Below, one piece after another: positions 34,774-43,432 of a stretch of 64,000 nucleotides of DNA. The position numbers and the translations under genes are program-made. The notes under the pieces were generated by a model. That model was not told the DNA's origin, ran no database searches, and was given only the letters and a program-made list of their open reading frames with translations. This stretch comes from Bacteroidales bacterium (lineage in GTDB: Bacteria > Bacteroidota > Bacteroidia > Bacteroidales > UBA932). The stretch is taken from contig JAFZBF010000008.1 of NCBI GenBank assembly GCA_017561885.1, forward strand, positions 16,131 to 80,130. Reading direction: 5' to 3'. Positions within the stretch are counted from its first letter, which is position 1, and the number at the start of each line of letters is the position of its first letter.

Positions 34774-35727
34774 ATGATTGACGAGATCAAAGGCTTTCTC
34801 GGCGAAGACTGGCTGCGCTATCAGGAAGAACTGAACGCAGAACTTTCTTCAGACATAGAGCTTCTTGACTCTATCAACAAATACATTCTGGCAAACACAG
34901 GTAAACAGATCCGCCCTGCACTCTGCCTTCTGGCATCAAGAGTGTGCGGCGGAGATTGTTTTAATGCCATCCACTGCGCTGTGGCGATGGAAATGCTGCA
35001 TACAGCAACCCTCCTCCACGACGATGTCGTGGACCAGGCCGACACCCGCCGCGGCAAGGCCACCGTCGGAGTGTTGTACACACCCAGGGATGCTGTCCTG
35101 ATTGGAGACTACTGGCTTGCCAAGGCCACCGGAATCCTTGTCAGGAATTGCGACAGGCGTGTCCTGGAAGTGTTCTCGAACTGTCTGGCAGAGCTCAGCA
35201 GCGGAGAAGTGATCCAGCTGGAAAAATCCGGACTCCTGGAGCCGGACTACGACAGCTATGTGTCCATCATTTCAAAGAAGACTGCCGTCCTGTTCCGTAC
35301 CGCAATCTACTGCGGCGCATACTGTGCCGGGGCGGACGAAGCCACCCTCGATGCACTCGATGAATACGCTCTTCATCTCGGCCTCGCTTTCCAGATGAGA
35401 GACGACATACTCGATTATTCTCCATCAGAAGTAACCGGAAAGCCTTCGGGCCAGGATATCAGGGAAAGGAAGATCACGCTACCTCTCCTGGAAGCATTCA
35501 AATCTTCTTCTGACTCTGAAACAGCTGATGTCCTCCAGATGATGCGCGACTCCAAGGTGGAAGAAGTGTCAGCCTTCGTGATGGCCCACAAAGGCATCGA
35601 AGGGGCTCAGAAAGTTCTGCAGCAGGAAAGCGGACTCGCCGTCAGGGCACTCGACGCCATAGCTGACAGCAAGGCTAAAGAATACCTGAGTCTTATGGCC
35701 TTGAAACTGAGCGAAAGAAAAGTATGA
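34774..35727 (+). CDS. Polyprenyl diphosphate synthase (trans-isoprenyl chain elongation)
   Basis: Builds all-trans prenyl diphosphate for quinone side chains (menaquinone in Bacteroidota). 317 residues with the first Asp-rich motif LLHDDVVDQADTRRGKATV and the second FQMRDDILDYSPSEVTGKPSGQDIRERKITLPLLEA. The region before the first motif (AMEMLHTATLLHDD) has small residues, consistent with a long product, but chain length cannot be set by eye; octaprenyl or longer is likely. Last gene of the trxA operon; its stop abuts the next gene, which converges. Confidence 0.92.
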   Translation: MIDEIKGFLGEDWLRYQEELNAELSSDIELLDSINKYILANTGKQIRPALCLLASRVCGGDCFNAIHCAVAMEMLHTATLLHDDVVDQADTRRGKATVGVLYTPRDAVLIGDYWLAKATGILVRNCDRRVLEVFSNCLAELSSGEVIQLEKSGLLEPDYDSYVSIISKKTAVLFRTAIYCGAYCAGADEATLDALDEYALHLGLAFQMRDDILDYSPSEVTGKPSGQDIRERKITLPLLEAFKSSSDSETADVLQMMRDSKVEEVSAFVMAHKGIEGAQKVLQQESGLAVRALDAIADSKAKEYLSLMALKLSERKV

Positions 35728-36114
35728 TTATTCAAGTGAACTGATCAGCCACTTGCCGCCCTTCTTGACCAGAGTCATACTCATTTCCTGGCCTTTATCG
35801 CTGTCCATCGGATAAAGCAGATACTTTACGAAAGCCTTGTCTTTCTCACTCTCCTTGTCTACCGATGTGATTTCATAGCGCGTGTTCGCAGCCGCCTCCT
35901 TTATCATACCGAGCAGGGTGGTGTCAAGCGCCTGCCAGTTGTCAGATGCAATACGCAGATTTCTGGCCACTGTGCTGTCGCAGTATGCCACGGCACTGTC
36001 GTAATCCATCTGAAAATAGCTCGACAGAAAGCCCTCGGCGGCCTGTTCGGCCTTGTCGTCGGTACAAGAACAGACCAGAATCGCAGCACACAGAACGATG
36101 AATGCTTTTTTCAT
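35728..36114 (-). CDS. Small NTF2-like lipoprotein (DUF4878 type)
   Basis: 128 residues with lipobox VCSC. The mature part reads AEQAAEGFLSSYFQMDYDSAVAYCDSTVARNL, then FVKYLLYPMDSDKGQEMSMTLVKKGGKWLISSL, the pattern of DUF4878/NTF2-like lipoproteins common in Bacteroidota. No catalytic residues. It lies 11 bp after the dipeptidase gene and is likely in the same operon. Confidence 0.72.
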   Translation of the reverse strand: MKKAFIVLCAAILVCSCTDDKAEQAAEGFLSSYFQMDYDSAVAYCDSTVARNLRIASDNWQALDTTLLGMIKEAAANTRYEITSVDKESEKDKAFVKYLLYPMDSDKGQEMSMTLVKKGGKWLISSLE

Positions 36115-36125
36115 ATTATATACTA

Positions 36126-37823
36126 CTATTTTACTTCGATGATATCCCCATGATCCTGTATGATTCCACGCAACCAGCGCTCGGGGAATGCGGGATGCTC
36201 AGGACTTGCGGGAATGTCGGTGCCTTCTGTCTCCAGCTTGAAGCTGCCGTCGGGATTCTGCACCTTGATGTTGCCGTCCACGAACTTCACCAGCAGTTCG
36301 TTCTCAAGCTGCTGCCAGCGTAACATCATCCTCTGGGCGAGGCCGCAGCTCACTTCGGTAAGCACTGACAGAGCCTCGGGACGCTTCCCTTCATTCAGCA
36401 GCCGCAGAGCCATATCGTCAGCCAGCGCCACTGCGTCGAGGCAGAGGTTCTCATGTTTCTCCACTTCCTTCAGGATTACCGGAGCCACCCTGTCGTACAT
36501 CAGATAGGCAAAGTGGGTAACCTTGTTGACCTGCCAGAATGCCGAGGTAGGAGAATATTCTATGAAGCTGCCGTTGCCCTCGCGGAAGCACTCCGGCACT
36601 GCGGTGATATTGGTGTACATAGGAGTCAGGGCGGACGTGCCAGCATCATCAACTCCGAACCACTGGATGCCTCCGATCTCATCGGGCAGCCAGTTGCGTG
36701 ACTGGCAGAGCAGCCAGAATCCGGTCTGCTGGGTTGCGATGGCCCTCTCATGCACATAGTCCTTGCCGTCCACAGTGAAACCCATCGGACGCCATCTGTA
36801 AGGCAGATGGTTCGGACCTGCACCGACGTCCTGAGTCATATCCATAGGAGTATTCTCAAAGTGGTCGCGCATAACGTTCGAAAGCGCCCTTACGCTGACT
36901 TTGGTGGCAGGTTTCACGAACAGAGGCATCTTGTGCTGCAGGTTGTGCCCCATCGCAAAATCCAGATAGTCGTCAGCCTTGGCGGTATGGCTCTTGCCGT
37001 TGTCGTCAATCCAGCTGAAGGTGCCGCCGGTGAGGATGTTGAAGGCAGACCATACCCTGGCCTCGCAAGCCCTTGCTCCGCCGAAATCTATGGGGCAGTA
37101 TGCATCGCAGAAACTGAAATCCTTGTCCTTGCCGCTGAAGAAACCCTTGCTGCGTGCAAACGAGATGACATCTTTTGCATAGAGACAGTTCTCGGGGTCG
37201 TCCAAGGGGAAAGTATGAATGCGTGACTGGTTGGCGTGAGCGCAGATATATCCGTCAGGAATCCTGCGGGCCACCCAGACAGTGCCCTTCTCCTCTCCTT
37301 TTCCAACCATTTCCATAATCCAGGCTTCGTTTGCATCGGCAATCGAGAAGGATTCGCCTTCACTCGGATATCCGTACTGCTGTGTGAGCGCATCCATGAT
37401 CGAGATAGCCTCTCGGGCGGTGCGGGCCCTCTGAAGGGTGATGTATATCAGCGAACCATAGTCGATGCCGCCCTCGTTCTCAAGGCCGGGACGGCCGCCG
37501 AAGGTAGTCTCTGTTATAGTCAGCTGATACTGGTTCATATTGCCGACAGTCTGGTAAGTGTGTGGAATCTGGTCTATGACCCCCAGATAAGTGCCTTCGT
37601 CCCAGCTCCGCACATCAAGTTTCGCTCCTGCAGGCCAGTCAGCGGCGGGTCTGTAATACAGCACACCGTACAGCTGATGGCTGTCGGCGGCATATGTCAC
37701 CATCGTCGAACCGTCAGCCGAGGCGCCCCTGGTCACGATCACATTGGTGCACGCATCGGCCGGACAGAGGTTGGCAAAAAGGACGGCCATCACGAGGGCG
37801 GGCAGGAAAAAGGCTTTTTTCAT
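36126..37823 (-). CDS. Peptidase family C69 dipeptidase
   Basis: Ntn-hydrolase of 565 residues. The signal peptide is followed by the nucleophile Cys25 in ACTNVIVTRGASADGSTMVTYAAD, which becomes the N-terminal residue after processing. Further family features: GLENEGGIDYGSLIYITLQRARTAREAISIMDAL, SFSIADANEAWIMEMVGKG and AHANQSRIHTFP. The start at 37823 gives MKKAFFLPALVMAVLFA; the longer frame to 37898 crosses the promoter. Secreted or periplasmic dipeptide hydrolysis fits gut peptide use. It is divergent from the small exported protein gene. Confidence 0.9.
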   Translation of the reverse strand: MKKAFFLPALVMAVLFANLCPADACTNVIVTRGASADGSTMVTYAADSHQLYGVLYYRPAADWPAGAKLDVRSWDEGTYLGVIDQIPHTYQTVGNMNQYQLTITETTFGGRPGLENEGGIDYGSLIYITLQRARTAREAISIMDALTQQYGYPSEGESFSIADANEAWIMEMVGKGEEKGTVWVARRIPDGYICAHANQSRIHTFPLDDPENCLYAKDVISFARSKGFFSGKDKDFSFCDAYCPIDFGGARACEARVWSAFNILTGGTFSWIDDNGKSHTAKADDYLDFAMGHNLQHKMPLFVKPATKVSVRALSNVMRDHFENTPMDMTQDVGAGPNHLPYRWRPMGFTVDGKDYVHERAIATQQTGFWLLCQSRNWLPDEIGGIQWFGVDDAGTSALTPMYTNITAVPECFREGNGSFIEYSPTSAFWQVNKVTHFAYLMYDRVAPVILKEVEKHENLCLDAVALADDMALRLLNEGKRPEALSVLTEVSCGLAQRMMLRWQQLENELLVKFVDGNIKVQNPDGSFKLETEGTDIPASPEHPAFPERWLRGIIQDHGDIIEVK

Positions 37824-37855
37824 ATTGGCAATATTTTTGAGAAAGGCAATTTTTA

Positions 37856-37863
37856 TAACTTTG
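37856..37863 (+). promoter_or_regulatory. Promoter -7 box for the small exported protein
   Basis: TAACTTTG fits TAnnTTTG and lies 29 nt before the ATG at 37893. It is 7 bp from the opposing box at 37871-37878. Confidence 0.55.
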
Positions 37864-37870
37864 TATACGG

Positions 37871-37878
37871 CAAATATA
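37871..37878 (-). promoter_or_regulatory. Promoter -7 box for the C69 dipeptidase
   Basis: TATATTTG on the minus strand fits TAnnTTTG, about 47 nt before the ATG at 37823. Confidence 0.55.
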
Positions 37879-37892
37879 AGAAAAACCCTACT

Positions 37893-38303
37893 ATGCATAA
37901 ATTCATTTTTGTTCTTGCAACAATTGCCGCGATGACGGCAAGCCTCAATGCCGCAGCCCAGCAGGGCCAGTCGTCAGAACTGCCCGATCCGCTGGAACTC
38001 GCCGCAAAGATGGCAGACCAGCTTGAAAATGACCTCGAACTGGATGCAGTCCAGGTCTTCAAGGTCGACACATTGTTCCAGCATATCTATAAAGAATATT
38101 ATGCAGAAGTGGAAAAGCTGTCAAAGGCAGGAGTGCCGGCCACTTCCGGACAGTACCTGCGAGCCTCCGACAAATGGGGCGACTACAGCGACAAAGTCCT
38201 CCAGACGATCCTGAGCGAAGAGCAATGGGCCAAGTACCTTAAAGGCAACGGCGGCAAGAACAAGAAAGCCAGGGAGAAAAGGATGGAAAAGGACAGATAC
38301 TAG
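37893..38303 (+). CDS. Small exported protein, unknown function
   Basis: 136 residues with a signal peptide (MHKFIFVLATIAAMTASLNAAAQ). The mature part is helical and polar (MADQLENDLELDAVQVFKVDTLFQHIYKEYYAEVEKLSKAG, then YSDKVLQTILSEEQWAKYLK) and ends in a basic tail (KKAREKRMEKDRY). The layout resembles Spy/CpxP-like small periplasmic helical proteins seen in Bacteroidota (LTxEQWAKYxK ending), but no LTxxQ motif is certain. Its stop overlaps the end of the HAD gene by 4 bp (convergent). Confidence 0.72.
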   Translation: MHKFIFVLATIAAMTASLNAAAQQGQSSELPDPLELAAKMADQLENDLELDAVQVFKVDTLFQHIYKEYYAEVEKLSKAGVPATSGQYLRASDKWGDYSDKVLQTILSEEQWAKYLKGNGGKNKKAREKRMEKDRY

Positions 38304-38926
38304 CAGATAGCGTAAATCTCGTCCGCATTGCTGACGTGATAGTCGGCAGGCACACCTTCAGCCACACCCATACCGTTCCAGTCGACAAGGGCGAAATCAA
38401 CCCCCGCCCCGCGGGCGCATTCGCTGTCGAACACAGTGTCACCGACATACAGGCACTCGTCCGCAGTAACGCCTGCCTTCTTCAGATAAGCATAAGTCGG
38501 AGCCGGATCGGGTTTGTACTTGTCTGAATCCGCCGAAGTCACCACCACGTCGAAAAGCTCCATCACAGGAGCCATGATCGGGTCGTGCTGTAGTTCGTAC
38601 AATGCGCGTGAAGTGACGATTCCGAGTTTCTTGCCGTCAGACTTGAGCCGCCTTAGCAGGTCTACCGCTCCTTCGAAGAAATGGGAATAATGGCGCATCG
38701 CCACATAATGGTCTTCCCACACATCGAGAAACAGCTTGGGATCCTGGGGATATATCATATCTGCAGCCTGGAAGCTGGGTATGCCGAAATACTTCTCAAG
38801 CTCCTTGAGAGTAACTTCCTCGCCGAGAAATTCTTTGATTGTCACCTGGAGTGACCCGAGTCCGGTCTGATAGGTGTCGACAAGAGTGCCGTCTATATCG
38901 AAGATAATATGTCTGTAACCTCTCAA
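38300..38926 (-). CDS. HAD-superfamily phosphatase (phosphoglycolate phosphatase-like)
   Basis: 208 residues, HAD subfamily IA. Motif I FDIDGTLVDT (two Asp), motif II GIVTSRA (Ser/Thr), motif III KPDPAP with Lys and motif IV ECLYVGDTVFDSECARGAG are all present, with a helical cap (TIKEFLGEEVTLKELEKYFGIPSFQAADMI). The substrate is unknown. It follows the third DUF4988-type gene by 3 bp, so it is the last gene of that operon. Confidence 0.88.
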   Translation of the reverse strand: MRGYRHIIFDIDGTLVDTYQTGLGSLQVTIKEFLGEEVTLKELEKYFGIPSFQAADMIYPQDPKLFLDVWEDHYVAMRHYSHFFEGAVDLLRRLKSDGKKLGIVTSRALYELQHDPIMAPVMELFDVVVTSADSDKYKPDPAPTYAYLKKAGVTADECLYVGDTVFDSECARGAGVDFALVDWNGMGVAEGVPADYHVSNADEIYAIC

Positions 38927-38929
38927 GTC

Positions 38930-40426
38930 TTATTTCTTGTTTTTGAACTCGAGGACCTGCATCGTCACGCTGGAACCCCAGGTCATAAACACCAGGACCC
39001 TGGTAGTAGTGGTATTGGCAGAGAAGGTAGCCGGAGTGGAGAAAATGATGTTACCAGTAATCGTCTTGCCAGACGTAGCTCTGGTCACTTCTTTCACTAT
39101 CGCTCCGTCCAGGCCTATCGCATCGATCTGAATGTTCAAAGTAGGGTTGGAAATCGTATAGCCGACCGAATATTCAGTATTCGCCGTAATCTCGGAATAA
39201 AGGTATGTCGAACTGTTGTAGGTAACTCCCTTGGGTGGAGTGAAACTGATGGTAGGGTTTGCTCCATACAAATAAGGCAGGTATACTATGCTGCCGTCTG
39301 CCAGAGTCAGGGCCACATTGTCAGCATTCAGGGCAACTGCCTGGAACAGCCTGAGGTTGTCAGTGGCGCTGACCGGCACAAGTTTGCCTTTTGCGTCTCT
39401 GAGCCATTGATAATCATTTATGTCAGGATAGAAACTATAGACATAGTAAAGTGCCCCGAGAGTGTCCCTCGCACTGATTCTCGGCGTACCGGACATAGAG
39501 GAAGCCATCGACCTCTCGCCGTTTTTGTTCAATACCCAGGTATAATCGCCGTCGCCGACCTTGACAGTCCAGTAATCCACCCAGTCAGAATGGTCCTTCT
39601 TGATAGCGAAGACGAAAGGCTGCTCGTCTTTGCCGGAACGGATTTCCAGCGTCTTGCCGTTATTGAGCAGAAGAGTATATCCTACAATTTCGTCACCTTC
39701 CATGATCTGGGTTATGCTCTTCACCGCCATGGTGGTATCTACGCCGGCAAGGATTGCGGTCGCTGTCTGCAGGTCGTTGGAGAAAGTATTGCACCTTTCG
39801 ACCACGCGGAGGAAATACTGCTCGGTCGGAATCTGGAACACATTGTTATTGGCCAGAGTGAACGTAACGAAATAATCGCTTATACTGATGTTCTTGAAAA
39901 TAGACTTTCCAGGTTCTCCCGATGCGGCACAGAGTCTTGTCCAGGTCGCACCTCCGTCATAAGAATACTGCCACCAGCCGTCGTCTATCTTCATCTGGGG
40001 AGTAAGTCCGGAAGCCCTTATCTTCAGTCCAAGGTTTGAAAGCAGCCACTGCGGCTCCTCGGTACCATATTGCACTGTCCAGTAATAGAGTCCGTCATCA
40101 TATTGCTTGATTCCGAGATTCGGGGCGACACCGTCTATACCCTGGATGAGAGTAAGTGTCTGACCGCTCACGAATGTAACCAGGTATGCCTCCTCGTCAC
40201 CTCTCTGCACCGGAGTGATTCTCCTTATCATATCGTGGTCTTCAAGGGCTGCAACTACCTTGCTGATATCTGAATAGTAGTCATTGATGCTTGAAACGAG
40301 CGCTTCCAGCTCAGCCACACGCACTTTGAGGTCATTCAGGCTTTCCTGTAAATCATTGGAGCAGGAAACGGCGGCAAACATCGCAAAAGCCGCAACAACT
40401 ATCGTCATTATCCTTTTCATCTTCAT
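38930..40426 (-). CDS. DUF4988-type coiled-coil lipoprotein, paralog 3 of 3
   Basis: 498 residues, lipobox VSC. Right after the anchor comes a coiled coil (LQESLNDLKVRVAELEALVSSINDYYSDISKVVAALE). Then come repeated beta modules of form VxFVSGQTLTLIQG...PNLGIKQYDDGLYYWTVQYG...WLLSNLGLKIRA, seen again around residues 260-320 (GYTLLLNNGKTLEIRSGKD...YTWVLNKNGERSM). A C-terminal Ig/BACON-like domain ends MQVLEFKNK. The pattern fits the DUF4988 (PF16378, PL29-lyase N-terminal) type. No lyase domain is seen. It is third in a row of three paralogs, 10 bp after the second. Confidence 0.78.
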   Translation of the reverse strand: MKMKRIMTIVVAAFAMFAAVSCSNDLQESLNDLKVRVAELEALVSSINDYYSDISKVVAALEDHDMIRRITPVQRGDEEAYLVTFVSGQTLTLIQGIDGVAPNLGIKQYDDGLYYWTVQYGTEEPQWLLSNLGLKIRASGLTPQMKIDDGWWQYSYDGGATWTRLCAASGEPGKSIFKNISISDYFVTFTLANNNVFQIPTEQYFLRVVERCNTFSNDLQTATAILAGVDTTMAVKSITQIMEGDEIVGYTLLLNNGKTLEIRSGKDEQPFVFAIKKDHSDWVDYWTVKVGDGDYTWVLNKNGERSMASSMSGTPRISARDTLGALYYVYSFYPDINDYQWLRDAKGKLVPVSATDNLRLFQAVALNADNVALTLADGSIVYLPYLYGANPTISFTPPKGVTYNSSTYLYSEITANTEYSVGYTISNPTLNIQIDAIGLDGAIVKEVTRATSGKTITGNIIFSTPATFSANTTTTRVLVFMTWGSSVTMQVLEFKNKK

Positions 40427-40436
40427 TCCTCCTGCT

Positions 40437-41888
40437 TTATTTCTTTGTTACGGTTATCTTGTATGTTTCCATATGGCCGCTTCCGTCAGAGACCATGATC
40501 AGCACGGTCGATGTAGCAGGGGCCGAACTTTCTGCAGTAAAAGTAATCTTCCCGCTCAGGACCTTGTTCTTGGAATCGTATGTCTTGCTCAGAGATGCAT
40601 AATAACCCGGATTGGGAATCGCGGTTATCGCAGCGTCCGACGATACATCTTTGACAGAATAGTCGATCTGGACTGTTGAAGGTGATTTCGGGACAGCCAC
40701 CGTTGTGCTGCTGAACGTCACAGTGAAAGGTTTGTAACGGGCAACGGAGAAAGCAGAGCCGGACAGAGGAGTAAACAGGATATATGAGTCCTTGACCTCA
40801 ACCGTCTTGAAAAGGCGTACGACATTGGCGTTCGAAGCCATGACTTTATTGCCTTTCGAATCATACAGATAGCGCAAAGAACCTGTCGCTCCGTATTTGA
40901 ACGCCCAGTAATACTTTCCGTCACCGAACGAATTGTCAAGAACGAATATCGGGGAAACGCCTTCTGTAGGAGAAGCCATCACCATTGCACCGACATCGTC
41001 ATACAGCCAGTTTACCTTGCCGTCCTCGAAAGTCGCCCAGTAGTAATTGCCGTCATCATATTGGACAAGACCGATATCAGTTCCTTCAGACCTCTGTCCG
41101 TTATAGACCGAAATACTCTGGCCGTCGCTGAACACAAGGGTATAACCTATAGTTTCTCCTTCCTGTTCGATGGGAACTACCGTCTTCACGAAATTATTGG
41201 CTGCCTTGGCCTCGTATATCGTGCGGAGCGCAGCCATATTGGCATTGAGAGTATTCAGCTGGTTCAGATAATTCTCATACAGGGAATACAGGGGGAAACT
41301 GACTGTCTGTCCGCTCACAAGCTTGATGTAAACATAATCACCTTTGGTAGTGATGCTTTCTACAAATGAATAGCCGGCGGCTGCCTGTGCCTTGTCGAAT
41401 GTCTGCCACTTCTTGCCGTTGTCGAACGACACTTTCCAGACCCCGTCCACGATCTTCATGATGGGGCTGGCTACTGAAGCGGCAATCTTCTGACCGGCAT
41501 CGTCATAGAAATAATCGGTGACGCCGTTGACTGTAACTATCCAGTAGTAAAGTCCGTTTTTGTCATCGAGCTTGAGGCCGATGATAGGGTCATCCTTGCT
41601 GACTCCGTTCTTGAGCACTATCGAAGAACCGTCTGAAAAATTGATGGTATATCCGACGATCTGCTTGCCTTCGTATACGGGGCGGTAGCCGCTTACATAT
41701 ACATAAGACAGATATTTATCAGCCAGAGTCTGAAGTGAAGCTATGTTTTCGTTGATGGTTATGAGCCTTTGGCTCACGTTGTTCACTCTTCTTTCCAGAG
41801 CGGCAAGTTCACCATCCAGTTCGGTGTAGCACGATGCCGTCATCAAAGCGGCGAGGGCAAGAATCACTATGACTTTCAATTTTCTCAT
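40437..41888 (-). CDS. DUF4988-type coiled-coil lipoprotein, paralog 2 of 3
   Basis: 483 residues, lipobox TASC. After the anchor: coiled coil LDGELAALERRVNNVSQRLITINENIASLQTLADKYLSYV, then modules GYTINFSDGSSIVLKNG...IGLKLDDKNGLYYWIVTVNG and GYTLVFSDGQSISVYNG...IGLVQYDDGNYYWATFEDGKVNWLYDDVGAMVMA, with a third KYYWAFKYGATGSLRYLYDSKGNKVMA. The C-terminal domain ends STVLIMVSDGSGHMETYKITVTK, like a BACON/Ig domain. Function unknown; surface or periplasmic. Spacing of 2 bp from the first paralog. Confidence 0.78.
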   Translation of the reverse strand: MRKLKVIVILALAALMTASCYTELDGELAALERRVNNVSQRLITINENIASLQTLADKYLSYVYVSGYRPVYEGKQIVGYTINFSDGSSIVLKNGVSKDDPIIGLKLDDKNGLYYWIVTVNGVTDYFYDDAGQKIAASVASPIMKIVDGVWKVSFDNGKKWQTFDKAQAAAGYSFVESITTKGDYVYIKLVSGQTVSFPLYSLYENYLNQLNTLNANMAALRTIYEAKAANNFVKTVVPIEQEGETIGYTLVFSDGQSISVYNGQRSEGTDIGLVQYDDGNYYWATFEDGKVNWLYDDVGAMVMASPTEGVSPIFVLDNSFGDGKYYWAFKYGATGSLRYLYDSKGNKVMASNANVVRLFKTVEVKDSYILFTPLSGSAFSVARYKPFTVTFSSTTVAVPKSPSTVQIDYSVKDVSSDAAITAIPNPGYYASLSKTYDSKNKVLSGKITFTAESSAPATSTVLIMVSDGSGHMETYKITVTKK

Positions 41889-41890
41889 CT

Positions 41891-43333
41891 CTACTTCTCC
41901 AGTGCTACGTTAATGGTTTTTGTCATTGTCTTGGTGGAGCCGTTTCCGGCGGAAACGAGCAACAGGACCTTACCGTTGCCCTCGAATTTCGCCTGGGCAG
42001 TAATCTTGATCGTACCTACTCCTACCTCCTTGCTGTCTTTTGTCAGGGAAGCTGACACAAGCCCTTGGGAGATAAGTGTATATTCGGCTGTCTTGTCTGC
42101 ACCGTACACACGGTAAGACAAAGTCTTGGACGCACCAGCCTTCAGGGAAATGGATTCTGCGCTGAGCGATATCGTATATACCTTCGGTATTTCCAGCTTC
42201 GTGCCGTTGGCAAGGGTGAGCACCAGGAATTCCGGATTGCTGTTGTCTATGCCTTTGAAGACTGCAAATTCACCGGCTGTGCAAGTCACGGCAACTTTAT
42301 TGCCGTTGATATCCAGGATGGCGGTAGTGTCACCGGCAGCAACCATATTCCAGTAATAGGTATTGTCTTTCGTGTCGAGCAGCGGAACGACGACAGGTAT
42401 GTCGACGTTTTCTCCAGTGGCCGCCACACGGTTGCCTTTGTCGTCAAGTATCCATTCCCGCGAGCCGTCAGTATAGAAGAGCGCCCAGTAATAGACATCG
42501 TCGCCTTTGTCTTTATCAACCGATATGGCCGGACTGCTGCCTCCGATCCAGTCTTGTATGGAGAACTTGACACCTGAAGAGAGTTCGACTACCGATCCTG
42601 CCGGTTTCTTGTCGATGATCAGGTCCGTGACAGATACCACGCAAATATCTTTCTTTGAAAGGTCGTTGATCAGTCTGCTCAGGGAACTGAGAGTCTGATT
42701 CGCTGCAGCTGCATTCTGATAAAGGCTCTGGACAAGATTGTTCGTAGGAATCTTGAATTCCTGCTCGGCTGTGACGAATGTTACATACTCGTCGGAAACT
42801 ATAATGTTCTCGAATATGCTGTCACCGTTGACGCCGTCAGCATCACCAAGATACTGCCAGGTAGCCCTGTTGTCATAGGAAATGTAGAATTTGCCTTTTT
42901 CTATCTTGAGCAGGGGAACCACGCCTACTGCAGAGATCATATTGCCGGTGTCGTTGACGATGAACTTCGGCTCGTCGTTTCCGTACTGTATGGTCCAGTA
43001 ATAGTTACCGTCAGTATGGCGCTGAATACCGACCCTGGGAACGTGAGCATCAGTGCCATGATAGATAACGATATCGCCGAGACGGCTGAAATGTATGGCA
43101 TAACCGGCATTCCCGTCGAGCTGGGTAATGCCAGTGATGAAATCCCTGCTCTTGACTGCCAGAAAAACGTTCTGGAGCGAAGCAATCGTTTTATTCTGTT
43201 TTTCGAGCTGATCCTTCAACTCTGTAATCTGTTCATTCAGCGCATCAATCCGTTCCCAGTACTCCTTTGTGCATCCTGACAGCAACGCCAGGATAAAGAG
43301 AGTTACGATTGATGATATAATTATCTTTTTCAT
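41891..43333 (-). CDS. DUF4988-type coiled-coil lipoprotein, paralog 1 of 3
   Basis: 480 residues, lipobox LSGC. Coiled coil IDALNEQITELKDQLEKQNKTIASLQNVFLAVKS, then modules GYAIHFSRLGDIVIYHG...VGIQRHTDGNYYWTIQYGNDEPKFIVNDTGNMISA and later DDVYYWALFYTDGSREWILDDKGNRVA and NTYYWNMVAAGDTTAILDINGNKVA. The C-terminal domain includes ISLSAESISLKAGASKTLSYRVYGADKTAEYTL and ends KVLLLVSAGNGSTKTMTKTINVALEK. First gene of the operon; the upstream gap is 99 bp and has no clear -7 box on the minus strand, only TATTTTGC-like sequences. Confidence 0.78.
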   Translation of the reverse strand: MKKIIISSIVTLFILALLSGCTKEYWERIDALNEQITELKDQLEKQNKTIASLQNVFLAVKSRDFITGITQLDGNAGYAIHFSRLGDIVIYHGTDAHVPRVGIQRHTDGNYYWTIQYGNDEPKFIVNDTGNMISAVGVVPLLKIEKGKFYISYDNRATWQYLGDADGVNGDSIFENIIVSDEYVTFVTAEQEFKIPTNNLVQSLYQNAAAANQTLSSLSRLINDLSKKDICVVSVTDLIIDKKPAGSVVELSSGVKFSIQDWIGGSSPAISVDKDKGDDVYYWALFYTDGSREWILDDKGNRVAATGENVDIPVVVPLLDTKDNTYYWNMVAAGDTTAILDINGNKVAVTCTAGEFAVFKGIDNSNPEFLVLTLANGTKLEIPKVYTISLSAESISLKAGASKTLSYRVYGADKTAEYTLISQGLVSASLTKDSKEVGVGTIKITAQAKFEGNGKVLLLVSAGNGSTKTMTKTINVALEK

Positions 43334-43403
43334 AGACGGTTCTTCACGGTCGCAATAATACTTAATATAGATGCAAAATACAAAGAATACGCTGCATTTT
43401 TAC

Positions 43404-43411
43404 TATATTTG
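43404..43411 (+). promoter_or_regulatory. Promoter -7 box for the endonuclease/exonuclease/phosphatase gene
   Basis: TATATTTG fits TAnnTTTG and lies 21 nt before the ATG at 43433. Confidence 0.5.
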
Positions 43412-43432
43412 TTTAAAACGCTTTTCGATATT

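Noticed and set aside
38909..40039. 376-codon open frame on plus, opposite the third DUF4988-type gene
   Set aside because: The minus strand shows signal peptide, coiled coil and modules shared with two paralogs; the plus frame has none of these.
43409..43411. TTG as start of the endonuclease/exonuclease/phosphatase gene
   Set aside because: It overlaps the -7 box TATATTTG (43404-43411), so it would not be in the transcript; the ATG at 43433 is used instead.
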